From Chionoecetes opilio (taxonomy: Eukaryota > Arthropoda > Malacostraca > Decapoda > Majidae): a stretch of 64,000 nt of DNA. The stretch covers positions 19,261 to 83,260 of the forward strand of contig JACEEZ010009499.1 of NCBI GenBank assembly GCA_016584305.1, given 5' to 3'. The notes below the pieces were generated by a model. It was not told the origin of the DNA, did no database searches, and worked only from the letters and a program-made list of their open reading frames with translations. Position 1 is the stretch's first letter, and every line of letters starts with the position of its first letter. This document shows positions 47,101-58,145 of the stretch, piece by piece. The position numbers and the translations under genes are program-made.

Positions 47101-47892
47101 ATGAGTGGCCGGGAGCAGCAGGATCAGTCTGCCTCAGGGGTGAGGAGGCACAGGGGTGATGGCAAGAATCGCCTGGAGGCAGGCAGCTCAGGCCACAAGG
47201 CACACAGTGAGCTAAAGTGCCAGCAGTGTGACAAAATATTCAAACATAAGAGTAAGCTTGAGAGACATTTCTTGACGCACAGTGGTGTTAAGAATTATGA
47301 ATGTTTAGAGTGTGGGAAAAGATTTGCTAGAAAGAGTGACCTCACCACACACACCCTGACACACAGTGTTGTTAAGAATTATGAATGTTTAGAGTGTGGG
47401 AAAATATTTGCTAGAAAGAGTCACCTCACCACACACAGCGGCGTGACACACAGTCATGAATGCCTAGAGTGTGGGAAAAGATTTGATAGAAAGAGTTCCC
47501 TCACCAGACACACCCTGACACACAGTGGTGTTAAGAATCATGAATGCCTAGAGTGTGGGAAAAGATTTGATAGAAAGAGTTCCCTCACCACACACACCCT
47601 GACACACAGTAGTGTTAAGAATCATGAATGCCTAGAGTGTGGGAAAAGATTTGCTAGAAAGGGTGAACTCACCACACACACCCTGACACACAGTGGTGTT
47701 AAAAATCATGAATGCCTAGAGTGTGGGAAAAGGTTTTATACCCGTTCTGAACTCACCAAACACACCCTGACACACAGTGGTGTTAAGAATCATGAATGCC
47801 TAGAGTGTGGGAAAAGGTTTTATACCCGTTCTGAACTCACCAAACACACCTTTTTACACACTGGGTTGCGGGGGTTCAAGTGTGATATTTGA
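47101..47892 (+). CDS. C2H2 zinc-finger protein with eight fingers
   Basis: This is an intact 263-codon ORF from the ATG at 47,101 (MSGREQQDQS) to TGA at 47,890. The frame is open further upstream (to 47,014) but without an ATG, and an acceptor-like TTCCAG precedes it. Fingers at residues 40-60, 68-88, 96-117, 121-141, 149-169, 177-197, 205-225 and 233-253 keep both Cys and both His. They mostly read CLECGKRF..L..HTLTH, then a ninth start (FKC) is cut by the stop. Linkers are SGVKNHE, not the canonical TGEKPY. Finger 3 has H-x4-H and a 3-residue linker, the mark of a small deletion. Helix residues -1,2,3,6 read RSDT, RSHT, RSSR, RSST, RGET, TSEK, TSEK for fingers 2-8; fingers 7 and 8 are near-identical and look like a recent unit duplication. 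Residues 1-39 are polar and lack a KRAB, ZAD or BTB domain. It is probably a nuclear DNA-binding protein; the target is unknown. Confidence 0.9.
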   Translation: MSGREQQDQSASGVRRHRGDGKNRLEAGSSGHKAHSELKCQQCDKIFKHKSKLERHFLTHSGVKNYECLECGKRFARKSDLTTHTLTHSVVKNYECLECGKIFARKSHLTTHSGVTHSHECLECGKRFDRKSSLTRHTLTHSGVKNHECLECGKRFDRKSSLTTHTLTHSSVKNHECLECGKRFARKGELTTHTLTHSGVKNHECLECGKRFYTRSELTKHTLTHSGVKNHECLECGKRFYTRSELTKHTFLHTGLRGFKCDI

Positions 47893-48124
47893 GCAAGTGT
47901 TTCAAGACAAGGGTATATTGCCCAGCACATGAAAATTTCCCCTTTTGAGGTGGTGTGTTGTGGGGGACAATGTGGTTGTACCCGTGCCTGTGGGAGTGTG
48001 TCCTGTGTGGCAATGAGTGGTGGTAGGCAGTGTGTTATATGTGTGGTGGCAGCCGTGCCCTTGTGTTCTGTGAGGGAGTAATGGCCCCAGCAGTTGTTGG
48101 GTTGGCAGTGCAGATGTGACTTTC

Positions 48125-48130
48125 AATAAA
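48125..48130 (+). terminator. Candidate polyadenylation signal
   Basis: AATAAA lies 233 bp after the zinc-finger stop codon, preceded by GT/TG-rich 3' UTR-like sequence (47,945-48,115). Confidence 0.4.
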
Positions 48131-48784
48131 TGTATCCAGGGTTTTAAATGTTTCTCTGCTGATTGCCTTAAAAAAATACTCTTTCCACGCATGAGTTACA
48201 CTCCTATTTTCTGCAGGAAATATATATGTGTATCGCATAAACCTTACTCTGTCTCTTCATCATTGGACAGCTGCAGGAAAAGTGATGACAACTGCATTAA
48301 AAGACAAGTCCAAATTGTCTACAAATACACAAGACGAAGCGACGAAGTTAGAAAAAAACGAGGTTATAAATATTTACACCTGTGTCTATTTCATGCAGGT
48401 TTTTCCATAGAATGATCAAAGTATCCTGGAAAGATGAAATATGGTATAATAGTGTGAAAATTCCCCTAAATATGAAGGAATTAATACAATAAGGCAGAAA
48501 TTTGCCTAAAAAGGGGGTAGCTAGTGTCATTATGGCAATGGGTCAAAAGGAACTCAAACACGATGGAAATAGTTATAGATGAAGCACCATGAGTAGAATT
48601 AATAACAGTTGGAGTTGTTACACCTGAACAAAAGTAATCATTGAGGCAAATACAGGAGCTCCCATACTTACGTACGTTCGTGGAGTTTGTACTGAACTTG
48701 CAATGTACAAAAGTTAGTCTAGCATTACTCTTGTCAATACTGAACACTGCACACACACCACTGTCAAAAGAACAAAAGTACACT
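48131..48784. other. Intergenic, nothing recognised
   Basis: Short overlapping ORFs on both strands without motifs. Confidence 0.4.
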
Positions 48785-49232
48785 ACAGCTTATACCCCAA
48801 TATTACTCAACAGTGCCTATATTGTATCAGCTTAAATGGTCTATACAGCTTATAGCCCAATATTAATCAACAGTGCCTATATTGTATCAGCTTAAATGGT
48901 CTATACAGCTTTTAGCCCAATATTACTCAACAGTGCCTATATTGTATCAGCTTAAATGGTCTATACAGCTTATAGCCCAATATTACTCAACAGTGCCTAT
49001 ATTGTATCAGCTTAAATGGTCTATACAGCTTATAGCCCAATATCACTCAACAGTGCCTATATTGTATCAGCTTAAATAGTTTATACAGCTTATAGCCCAA
49101 TATTACCCAACAGTGCCTATATTGTATCAGCTTAAATGGTCTAAGTATACTACAGCTTATAGCCCAATATTACTCAACAGTGCCTATATTTTATCAGCTT
49201 AAATGGTCTAACGTATACAGCTTATAGCCCAA
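48785..49232. repeat. 60-bp minisatellite, about 7.5 units
   Basis: Units of exactly 60 bp (TACAGCTTATAGCCCAATAT at the start of each) run from 48,785. Six are in register and nearly identical; the last two are changed by a short insertion (AGTATAC / ACGTATA). Because 60 is a multiple of 3 an artificial 20-residue repeat ORF runs through it. No spacers, so it is not a CRISPR array. Confidence 0.95.
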
Positions 49233-49713
49233 TTTCCATAAATCCAAAAATTCTAAAATCGTCGTCAAAGCAAAAACGTCGATGGAAAGACTATTCTCGA
49301 AAAACCCAAAAGAATAATAATATAAAAAATCCCTAACAATATTCAACGCGATCTTAAAAGTAACGTATTGACGTAACGCATTTCTGGCGGGTTGTAGTGT
49401 TGATGTGTTACGTCGTTTTCTCCACACACGTAGAGAATCCTCGCAACACAAAGAACTCCGTAACGTAACACACATAAGTTCGTAACACTGGAGTCAATTC
49501 TTTTCTACGCTTCCCAAATAACTTTCACATCCGTAAAAAACTTATAAAATCTTTGTAACACATTTACCCCATCTTACGTAACACAACGTAACCCCATTAA
49601 CCCCTTGAGGCCCAGTACGTAATTTCCATTGTAATTTTTTGTACCATTAGACAATTTTTGGTGACTAAAGCAATGTTTTATAGCTATGACCTGTTTAGTA
49701 TCCTTGTCCACTA
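49233..49713. repeat. GTAAC/GTTAC-rich stretch
   Basis: About ten CGTAAC, GTAACA or GTTACG words occur between 49,360 and 49,600, without a fixed period. No gene. Confidence 0.45.
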
Positions 49714-50471
49714 AAGCGGCTATCACACGGTGCGTTTCGTCGGACTGTTTCGTCGAACTTCCAATTGGTTGGACTGTTTGGTCGAACTTCGAGGATCATT
49801 TCGCCGAACATGTTCGATGAAATGGTTTTGTGAAATTATACAAAATGTTGCACATTTCGTCGAACATACTCTGCGGTCAAAATAAGTCTATACTTTTTCT
49901 GTAATTATAAATAGTGTTAGCAATTATTAAGCATTGAAATGAACACCATCATATAATACGTTACAGTAAAATTAATACATATCAGTCTATATTATATAGC
50001 TATGTGATAGATTTTCAGAAATATGAAGTTGATTTGATGTTTGTGTTTACATTTTTGCGGTAAAATGATTACTAGTAGAATTATAGAATATGAGATCTGA
50101 GAAGATAACGGGAGAGAATGGAAATGATGCGTGTGGTTTTGACTGAAATGGATGTGAAATGAATGAGGTGGTTGAAAGGACAGGAAGAGAATGGATGTTA
50201 TTGCTGCTGGGACATGTGTGGTGAGACAAGGGGCGGATGATTGAGACAGTGAAAGAGTTTGGAAAGAATGTGTTGTATGGCAAATAGACAATAAAACTGC
50301 AGGCTTGTATGTAGTTTTTGTTTTCTTCTGTTTCCCTTTTGTGTGGTTTTTTTTATCCTACAGGAGCAGCCGGTTCAAAGGCCTGCCTATGAAGAAAAGG
50401 CCACCTGTAATATCAAATCAGGTAAAATGGACAAGGACTGCGCGGTCCTTTCAGAGACTGACTACATATGG

Positions 50472-51000
50472 TATTATTTTACACTAGGACCGAAATTCCC
50501 TACACAATTTGGCGTGTGGTTTCTGTTTACCTTATTGGATTCTAGGAAACATTATCTCTATGAGCTTCCATCGCAAATCATTACTTTTGGAGATAATGCC
50601 ATGTTGTTCCTGGCATTATGACAATTCCGGCAAATTGTCATAGGGAGGCGAGACAAGAGTTTACGTCCGCCACACTCTTCTTCCTCTTGTGACCTGCATC
50701 GCCCCGATCTGTTCTTTCCTTGCCTCAGACACTTTTTTTAATGCAGATTTGGCTTTAGTTAGGAGGTTAAAGCGTGGGACTAGGTTAGGCTAGGTTAGAT
50801 TAGCGAGTCTAAAGGTGGGGTTAGGTTAGTTTAATTTTCATATCTCATATACACTCCTTCCTATTAAAAATGTCTTATATCTCCGAAAGTAGTGATTTGC
50901 GACGGAAGTTCATAAAGAAATGTTTCTTAGAATCTATTAAGGTGAACAGAAACCACACTCCCAATTGTGTTGGTAATTTCGGTCCTAGTGTAAACATTTA
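50472..51000. mobile_element. TTAGG-cored foldback element (best copy of its family)
   Basis: The left arm at 50,472-50,620 (TTACACTAGGACCGAAATT onward) is mirrored at 50,870-50,994 (.. AATTTCGGTCCTAGTGTAA). The core at 50,780-50,835 contains GGTTAGGCTAGGTTAG and GGTTAGGTTAG. A perfect 10-bp hairpin TATGACAATT..AATTGTCATA lies at 50,617-50,642. Shares the core-flanking words GACCTGCATCGC and ATGCAGATTTGGCT with 16,231 and 43,440. Confidence 0.85.
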
Positions 51001-51046
51001 CCCTACATTTACCTGGCCAGAAATTGTTGCTTTTTCAGATGGAGAT

Positions 51047-51615
51047 ATTTTTATGGTATTATTTTACGATGGCACCAAACTTCCCTACACAATTGGGAGC
51101 ATGGTTTTTGTTTACCTTATTGTATTCTAAGAGACATTTTGTCCTTGAGCTTTCCGTCGCAAATCAATAGTTTCGGAGATATAGAACATTTTAGGTGGGG
51201 GGAGGAATATGTCTCCTTGTTTACAAAATGCCTCCCTCTTCCTCTTCTTGTGACCTGCATCGCTTTTGTTTGGTATTTTATTAAACTTTTATTATCGGAC
51301 CCAGTTAGGAGGTTAAAGGTTAGGTAAGGTTAGGTTAGGTTAGGTAGTAGGTTAGGTAAGGTTCAGGTCAGGTTGAGATAAGGTAGCCACGGGTGCGCCT
51401 CCGAAAGAAAAGCAATGCAGGTCACAAGAAGAGAAGAGGGAGGCATTTTGTAAACAAGGAAACTTATTCTTCCTCCCACCTAAAATGTTCAGATCTCCGA
51501 AACTATTGATTTGCGACGGAAAGCTCAAGGAGAAAATGTCTCTTAGAATGCATAAGGTAAACAAAAACCATGCTCCCAATTATGTAGGAAGTTTGGTGCC
51601 ATCGTAAAAATGTAC
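51047..51615. mobile_element. TTAGG-cored foldback element with ~240-bp arms
   Basis: The left arm at 51,050-51,290 (TTTTACGATGGCACCAAACT onward) is mirrored almost throughout by 51,385-51,612 (.. GTTTGGTGCCATCGTAAAAA). Both arms carry CCTCCCTCTTC.TCTTGTGAC and GCATTTTGTAAACAAGGA or their complement. The core at 51,310-51,375 is GGTTAGGTAAGGTTAGG-like. It is related to its left neighbour in the inner arm but has different outer ends. Confidence 0.88.
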
Positions 51616-52474
51616 CATTTTTATTTTCCGGAAACCTGTTAAAAGTTGTTTTTTTCCACCAAATCCTAGGGTCACTTTTTCATTGATAACAAAATGTATC
51701 TCCATCAGAAAAAAGCTGTAAAACTTGGCCAGGAAATAATAGTCAGTGTCTCAGAAACCAGGGAAGTGACGGAATTGTACGAAAGCAACTGTGCCCCGCC
51801 CCGCAGGTTCTAACGGGAGGGTTCCGACCCCTTCGACCCCCTGACGAGAATATTAACATAACCGAAACTTAACCTAACCTCCTAAGGGATGGGGGTGGGT
51901 GGGAGGGAGGTCGGGGTGTGTCTATGCATTATTAGACAACTCTTATAATTTCTTCAATATATATATATGTTTTAAGGTTACGCATGCAGAAATGGATTAA
52001 TACTGCACATTATACTAAGCAAAAAATAATCTGTTAAGTGGTAACGGCGGTAGCGATCGACCGCGCAGTTCTCGTCCACTATAACCCATTTAGCCCACAT
52101 GAACGCGTCTTCATATGTCGCCGTTCTCTTCTACAATCACCTCCTCTCTTTTCATCACCAGTAGCTACGTATATATATGCCCCTAAAGTTAAAACATTAA
52201 CAACAATCTCCGCGCTCCCACTGTCATCGCTTTCATCTTTGTTTGCTATTGTTGGGTGAAGGGTTGGCTCAACCGTGTGCTAGATGTTGTCAGTGTTCAA
52301 CGACAGGTCCAACCAAATACAAGTTTGGTTCGACGAAACAGTCCGACGAAACGCCTCGTGTATACCCGCTTCAGTAAATAAACACTAGATGGCGACTTAT
52401 TGTTGGTTGCCACTCTGGTGATATTTTGTCATTTGTTCATTATAGCCATACTATGACACAGATGAAGACACAAA
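51616..52474. other. Intergenic, includes right end of the TIR-bounded region
   Basis: No gene was recognised; there is a short CTTAACCTAACCTCCTAA tract at 51,868-51,885. Confidence 0.4.
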
Positions 52475-54046
52475 CCCAGCAAACATGGCTATGCGGGCCT
52501 GTGTCGGCTTGTGCCGGTACGTATCGGTACCGGCGGCAGGGCGACTGGTTTCGCGAATCGATGAACCATTCGCCCTCAGCGGAACGTATTCGGCCATTAT
52601 GATAATTCGTACAGGCCCAACACAGTCTCCTTGACTCGGCCCAAGGATAATATTTAAGTGGATGTGACATGATGGCCGGGCGAAGGACTTAAGTAGGGTG
52701 CAAAGCTTGGATTAAGGATAATTGTGATTATTAGGTGGCTGAATCGTAGCCAGGCAGTCAGCTGTTGGCCACTCGCGCCCGTTGTCTCGTAGCCAATATT
52801 CAAACATATTTACCAGTGGAAGTGAACGGCCGCGGCGCTACATTTACTGCTTTCACAGGCCTCTCAGGCTGAGGATCGACTTCATCTACTCCACAAAGAC
52901 TTATAAAGGTACGTAGGAAAGGGTGGTGACATCTTAGAGATGATAAATGCTCAAATACACAGACAAGAGACAAGAGTTATAAACAACAAGCCTCAGGCTA
53001 GAGCAAACGGAACGGAGCTGCTATTTTGTTGTGTTTTCACAGTTTAATTAGTACATGGTAAAATTCTAGAGTCATTTCCCGCCCTTATTAGTGCTTTTTT
53101 TTCCTTCAGACCTTAACAGATCATTTCAGATACCTGTAACACGTAAATATAAAGTGGGGTGAGATGCCACCTGCAACCCCCCTGCCCCCCCCTAAATGAC
53201 CCCATCCTCTGGATCCCCCAAAATAATATTACTAATCTAACCTCACTATACCCAGCAAACATGGGCTATGCGGGCCTGTGTCGGCTTGTGCCGGGTACGT
53301 ATCGGCACCGGCGGCAGGGCGACTGGTTTCGGCAAATCGGATGAAGCCGATGTCGGCCCTGCAGCGGGAACTGTATATCGGGCCAATTATTGATAAATTC
53401 GTTACAGGCCCCAACACGTCTTCCTTGACTCGGCCCAAGGATAATATTTTAAGTGGATGTGACATGAATGGCCGGGCCGAAGGACTTAAGTAGGGTGCAA
53501 AGCTTGGATTAAGGATAATTGTTGATTATTAGGTGGCTGAATCGTAGCCAGGCAGTCAGCTGTTGGCCACTCGCGCCCGTTGTCTCGTAGCCAATATTCA
53601 AAATATTTACCAGTGGAAGTGAACGGCCGCGGCGCTACATTTACTGCTTTCACAGGCCTCTCAGGCTGAGGATCGACTTCATCTACTCCACAAAGACTTA
53701 TAAAGGTACGTAGGAAAGGGTGATGACATCTTAGAGATGATAAATGCTCAAATACACAGACAAGAGACAAGAGTTATAAACAACAAGCCTCAGGCTAGAG
53801 CAAACGGAACGGAGCTGCTATTTTGTTGTGTTTTCACAGTTTAATTAGTACATGGTAAAATTCTAGAGTCCTTTCCCGCTCTTACTAGTGCTTTTTTTTC
53901 CTTCAGACCTTAACAGATCATTTCAGATACCTCTAACACGTAAATATAAAGTGGGGTGAGATGCCACCTGCAACCCCCCTGCCCCCCCTAAATGACCCCA
54001 TCCTCTGGATCCCCCAAAATAATATTACTAATCTAACCTCACTATA
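52475..54046. repeat. 776-bp tandem direct duplication
   Basis: Copies at 52,475-53,250 and 53,251-54,046 both start CCCAGCAAACATGG and end TAACCTCACTATA. They differ by small indels (mostly in homopolymers) and few substitutions. Each contains GTGAACGGCCGCGGCGCTAC and a strong donor-like TAAAG|GTACGTAGG (52,909 and 53,706), so a duplicated non-coding exon is possible. Each ends with the left arm of the foldback element at 53,853. Confidence 0.92.
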
Positions 54047-54413
54047 ACTACCAAACCTTACCAATAACCTCCTAGCGAGACTTAATTGCGGGAAACTAGA
54101 ATTTTACCAGGTTAGGTTAGGTTATATTGAGGTAAGGTTAGTAATACATTTTTTTGGGTCCTTCTAGGAGGCTATTAGTGAGGTTAGGCTTGGTTATAGT
54201 GAGGTTAGGCTAGGTTATAGTGAGGTTAGAATAGCAATATTTACCATAGTAAATTTTTGAGGGGTTCAGGGGAGTCGTTTAGGGGGGGAGGAAGGGTGAA
54301 GGGGCAGCTCTCCTCCACTTTATAATTACGTGTTAGAGATATTACAAGTGATCTGTGAAAGTCTGGAGGAAAACCCCCCGCTAATAAGGGCGGGAAAGGA
54401 CTCTAGAATTGTA
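53853..54413. mobile_element. TTAGG-cored foldback element overlapping the duplication
   Basis: The left arm at 53,853-54,055 (AATTCTAGAGTCCTTTCCCG onward) is mirrored by 54,175-54,410 (.. CGGGAAAGGACTCTAGAATT). The core at 54,110-54,175 is GGTTAGGTTAGGTTATATTG-like. Only its left arm was copied in the first duplicon (53,062-53,250). Confidence 0.8.
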
Positions 54414-54469
54414 CCGCTTCAGGGAGTTAAGTAATAAGGCTTGTACGTGGAGAAGATGTTTACTTGGTG

Positions 54470-55265
54470 ATGGGTTCTACTGTAATGCAGTTTAAAGCAT
54501 TACAAGGCACGAGTTATAACCGTCCCCAAGTTATAGAACTGACAATTTGCAGCACTTCTAATCCCTATAACCCGACGGAAATGAGATATAACACATGGGG
54601 GGTCTGGAGGGGCGAAATCCCCCCCTCCTCCCAGCGAGGTTATAATAGGATAAGTAATCAGTGCCCAGGCTAGGTTAGTTAACTAGTGGGGGTGGGGGTC
54701 TGGATGGGCGCAGCCCCCCAGTTATTTCAGGAGAATTTTGGTCAATAGAGGATATTGTATTAAACTGCAGTTTTACTGGTAATTGTGATGAATGGGTGTC
54801 TGATGTAGCCTTTGTACAGCAGTACTGACCCTACTATATACTGGGCTGATATTTAGAACATGACTGTGTCTGGATTCAAGTATTTTTCCCCTTTCTACTG
54901 TTTCTATAGGTGAGAACGAGTGGGAAAGTAACAATGAAATGTTGTGCAAACAATTTTTTTCTTAGACTAGGTTAGTTTAAGGGCAAGACTATGTTAGGTT
55001 AGTTTAAGGGCAAGGCTAAGTTAGTGTAATGGTTTGAATAGGTAATTATTTGATACTTTTACAAATGGAGTGTTTTTTCCAGTCATAACGTCTAAAAAGT
55101 GTATTTTTAGAAATGTTGTCACAACTTTTAACTGTGATCTTCATTTAAAGAAGCAACACCTGCCTCGGTTCTACTGCAGTTTAATACATTACAAGGCACG
55201 TAGTTATAACCGTCTTCAACTTGTAAATCTCACCATTAGCAGCATTTCTAAGATATTTTGTACTT
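54470..55265. repeat. Direct repeat pair with ~690-bp spacing
   Basis: GGTTCTACTG..GCAGTTTAA..CATTACAAGGCACG..AGTTATAACCGTC occurs at 54,473-54,575 and again, diverged, at 55,167-55,265. The region between has scattered GTTAGGTTAG words (54,670, 54,970-55,010). Confidence 0.6.
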
Positions 55266-55834
55266 TCAACCATTAATTGAGTATGTGGATAAAATTGTTC
55301 TATTCCTAGTATTCTGATGTGTTAAGAATGATGGTCTTTTTAAAAATTGTCGGAAATGCCTCATTTTGCAGTTATCTCCCAATTACTCTTGCTTCAGGTT
55401 AGGCTACGGCAACCAATGTCCTGGTTAGGTTAGTGGCTATTACACACTCTGTGCCTGATCTCAATTCTAGGTAAAGATGCATTGCGTATGGATTGGTAGA
55501 GTGTAAATTTTAGTTTATGCGACACCCCGAAAGTGCAGAAATAGGTGTAGGAAAAAAAAAATGCTATAAATGCGATAATATGACCAAAGTTTAGTGATTA
55601 CTATAAGGATTACTACAATAACATTTGTCTCTCCCAAATTTCACAGGAAATTTGTACAATGCAACGTAGTTTAAGTAATCATTAAAATTTAGTTAGGAAG
55701 CTTTTCATCCATTATGAGTTTGCAGAGCTCCACCAACATAATTCTTTGTATTGTGGTCCTATCTATGTTTATAGTGGTCTTTGTATTGCTGGTCAGGTTT
55801 GCCGTACCCAGAAAATTGAAAGGGGCGGGGGCAA
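55266..55834. other. Intergenic, nothing recognised
   Basis: No coding or repeat structure noticed. Confidence 0.4.
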
Positions 55835-56587
55835 TATAATATATATATATATAAATATAAATATATACTAATATATATATATATAATATAAAAAATATAT
55901 AACAATATAATAAAATATATATATTTTTATATCTATATATTATATATTTATTATATATATATGTAGATGATATATTTATAATAAAAAATAATAACCCAAA
56001 TCTTAAAATAAAAAATATAAAAATTATAAAAACTAACAAATATGAAGACAAATATATTATTATATATAAAATAAAAAAATAAAAAATCACATAACACCAA
56101 TAAAAAATCCAAACCAAATCCAATATATAAATAATGTCTATAAAAAAATATATATATAATCATATATATTATTATATTATATATATTATATAGAATATTA
56201 TATATATATATAGTATAATATAATATATATTAATATATAAATAAAAATTATATATATAATTTTAAATCTATTAATATGTAGTATTTTGTTTTTTTTTTTT
56301 TTTTTGTTTTTTTTATTTTTTTTTTTTTTTTTTTTATATATTTTTTAGTTTTATAGTGTTAGTATATAGATTAATTTTTATATATTCTTTATCTATAGTT
56401 TTTTATATTTATACTATTATATGATTAGTTTAAGCCCGCATTTTTATAATTTTTTATACTATATATTTATTGTTAATATTTATTATATATATTATTATAT
56501 ATATTATTAATATATGATAATATGATAGTCAAATTGTTTATCTCATAATCATATCATCTATCTATCTATTATACATATCATATTAAC

Positions 56588-56628
<41 letters not shown>

Positions 56629-56753
56629 ATATTGTCAGCATAATAATAATATAGTTATTTATTATATTATATATATATATAATTTATATTATTTTTTATT
56701 ATATCCGACCCCTTACTAAGCGGAACAATCATAACAATAAAATATATATATAG

Positions 56754-56825
<72 letters not shown>

Positions 56826-56865
56826 ATAATATATATTGGTGCTATCTATATATTTATTGGTTATA
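55835..56865. repeat. 1-kb AT-rich low-complexity block
   Basis: Mostly (TA)n, (TTA)n and (A/T)n with two T-rich runs near 56,285-56,340. The 144-codon minus ORF in it (55,689-56,123) is I/Y-rich translation of repeats. Confidence 0.9.
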
Positions 56866-57680
56866 TTTTTTTCTTTGTAAAGGGGGGAGGGGGGCCATGG
56901 CGCATGGCCTCCCCCTCGGTACGCCACTGATTGTGGTCTATATTGTATTGTAAGGTGTAATTGAGTGATTGCAGGTTGAACAATCTCTTTTGTGAAGATT
57001 ATTGGCCCATAGAACAAATAAGATATCTGCAAAGAGTTATGTAAACTTATGACTGCATCGGATCATGAAAATCTAATCTTAGTTTTCTTTTTCAGAGCAA
57101 CTTGTGATCAAAGCCTTTTAGGTGGTGAAAAAGACACCAACATGTGAGCATGGCACATATGGTCTTTATCCCAAGATGTTTGTATCTTTAATGAAACAGA
57201 AGAGGACACCAGTGGCCTGCTGTACAGGACCTGTACACCAGTACTGGCCCTGCACATCTGACAGATGGTGGGAATTCTATTATTTATCCGATTTGCTATG
57301 GGTTGAGACTTAAACACTCTGGTCGTATATGTTTCATTGGTTTAGGTAAACCTGATAATTTTCTGATACATTTCGGTTATCTTTTTTCCTTAACCTAACC
57401 TAACCTAATTTACAGAGATTGATAGACTTTCAGGCTAAATTTTCCTTCTTCCTTCTGTTTAACGTCAGATTTTCCCATAATGTCTTATGAAGTTAGACGA
57501 TCGATGATACTTATCCAATTTTATTCTCGGCGTTCATCATTTAGATTTGCAGCATCTCAATATTCATGACTTGTCACATATAGTACATAGTACATGAATA
57601 GTGCGTGAGCAGGATGACAGCTCCCATAAGAGCCATAAGAGTCTTCCCTGTTATAACTATACGTTATGGGTAAAATTGAC
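56866..57680. other. Intergenic
   Basis: Contains a CTTAACCTAACCTAACCTAA tract at 57,389-57,408. Short ORFs near 57,120 have no motifs. Confidence 0.4.
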
Positions 57681-57689
57681 ATATATATA

Positions 57690-58029
57690 TATATATATAT
57701 ATTTTTACATCTGTGCCTATAGCGCCTGTAGGCAGTGGTGACCCAGGGCTCGGATGGTAGGCTCTGGAGGTTCACTTGAGGGCTCTGATGGTTGGTCCTC
57801 GCCCGTGGTGGCGCAGGCAGAATTCTTATAGTGACGCCTGTGATTAGAGGCTCATGCCGCCCCCTGTGTCCTCCGATCACTCGCAGTCGAAGGTAGAGTT
57901 GATGGGCAGCAATGTGGGTGTTCTTAGGCCACTCGACGGTGCAGAAAGGTTTTGGGTTTTTTTCGGGATCGAACTCGGGTCACCGAAAACGCCAGTCGGA
58001 AACGTAACCACTCCGCTACCTCCTCCCCA
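57690..58029 (-). mobile_element. tRNA-derived SINE
   Basis: Read on the minus strand from 58,029, GGGGAGGAGGTAGCGGAGTG holds an A-box-like TAGCGGAGTGG, and GAGTTCGATCCCG (57,964-57,976) is a good polymerase III B box. The spacing fits a tRNA head of about 68 bp. A body of about 260 bp with no coding capacity follows and ends in a (TA)n tail at 57,681-57,706. The head is not a foldable functional tRNA as far as I can see by eye. Confidence 0.72.
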
Positions 58030-58145
58030 TAATATATATATATATATCTATATATATATATATATATATCATTTATTATATATATTATATATATTATATA
58101 TTATAATATATATATATATTATTTATTATATTATCATATATTTGT
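58030..58145. repeat. (TA)n microsatellite
   Basis: About 115 bp of (TA)n with TTAT interruptions, abutting the SINE head. Confidence 0.9.

Larger units (their letters stand above)
49714..52371. mobile_element. 2.66-kb TIR-bounded region, candidate DNA transposon
   Basis: The left end AAGCGGCTATCACACGG, then GCGTTTCGTCGGACTGTTTC, is mirrored at 52,327-52,371 (GAAACAGTCCGACGAAACGC .. TATACCCGCTT). The inner sequence TTGGTTGGAC also mirrors. The end sequence resembles PIF/Harbinger-type termini. No transposase ORF is seen inside. Two foldback elements (50,472 and 51,047) are nested in it. Flanking duplication is not evident. Confidence 0.6.

Noticed and set aside
48873..49079. 68-codon ORF made of 20-residue repeats
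   Set aside because: It is a 60-bp minisatellite whose unit length is divisible by three; no start context or homology.
48785..49232. CRISPR-like repeat array
   Set aside because: Units are contiguous with no variable spacers, in a eukaryotic context.
55689..56123. 144-codon Ile/Tyr-rich ORF resembling a membrane protein
   Set aside because: Translation of the AT-rich low-complexity block.
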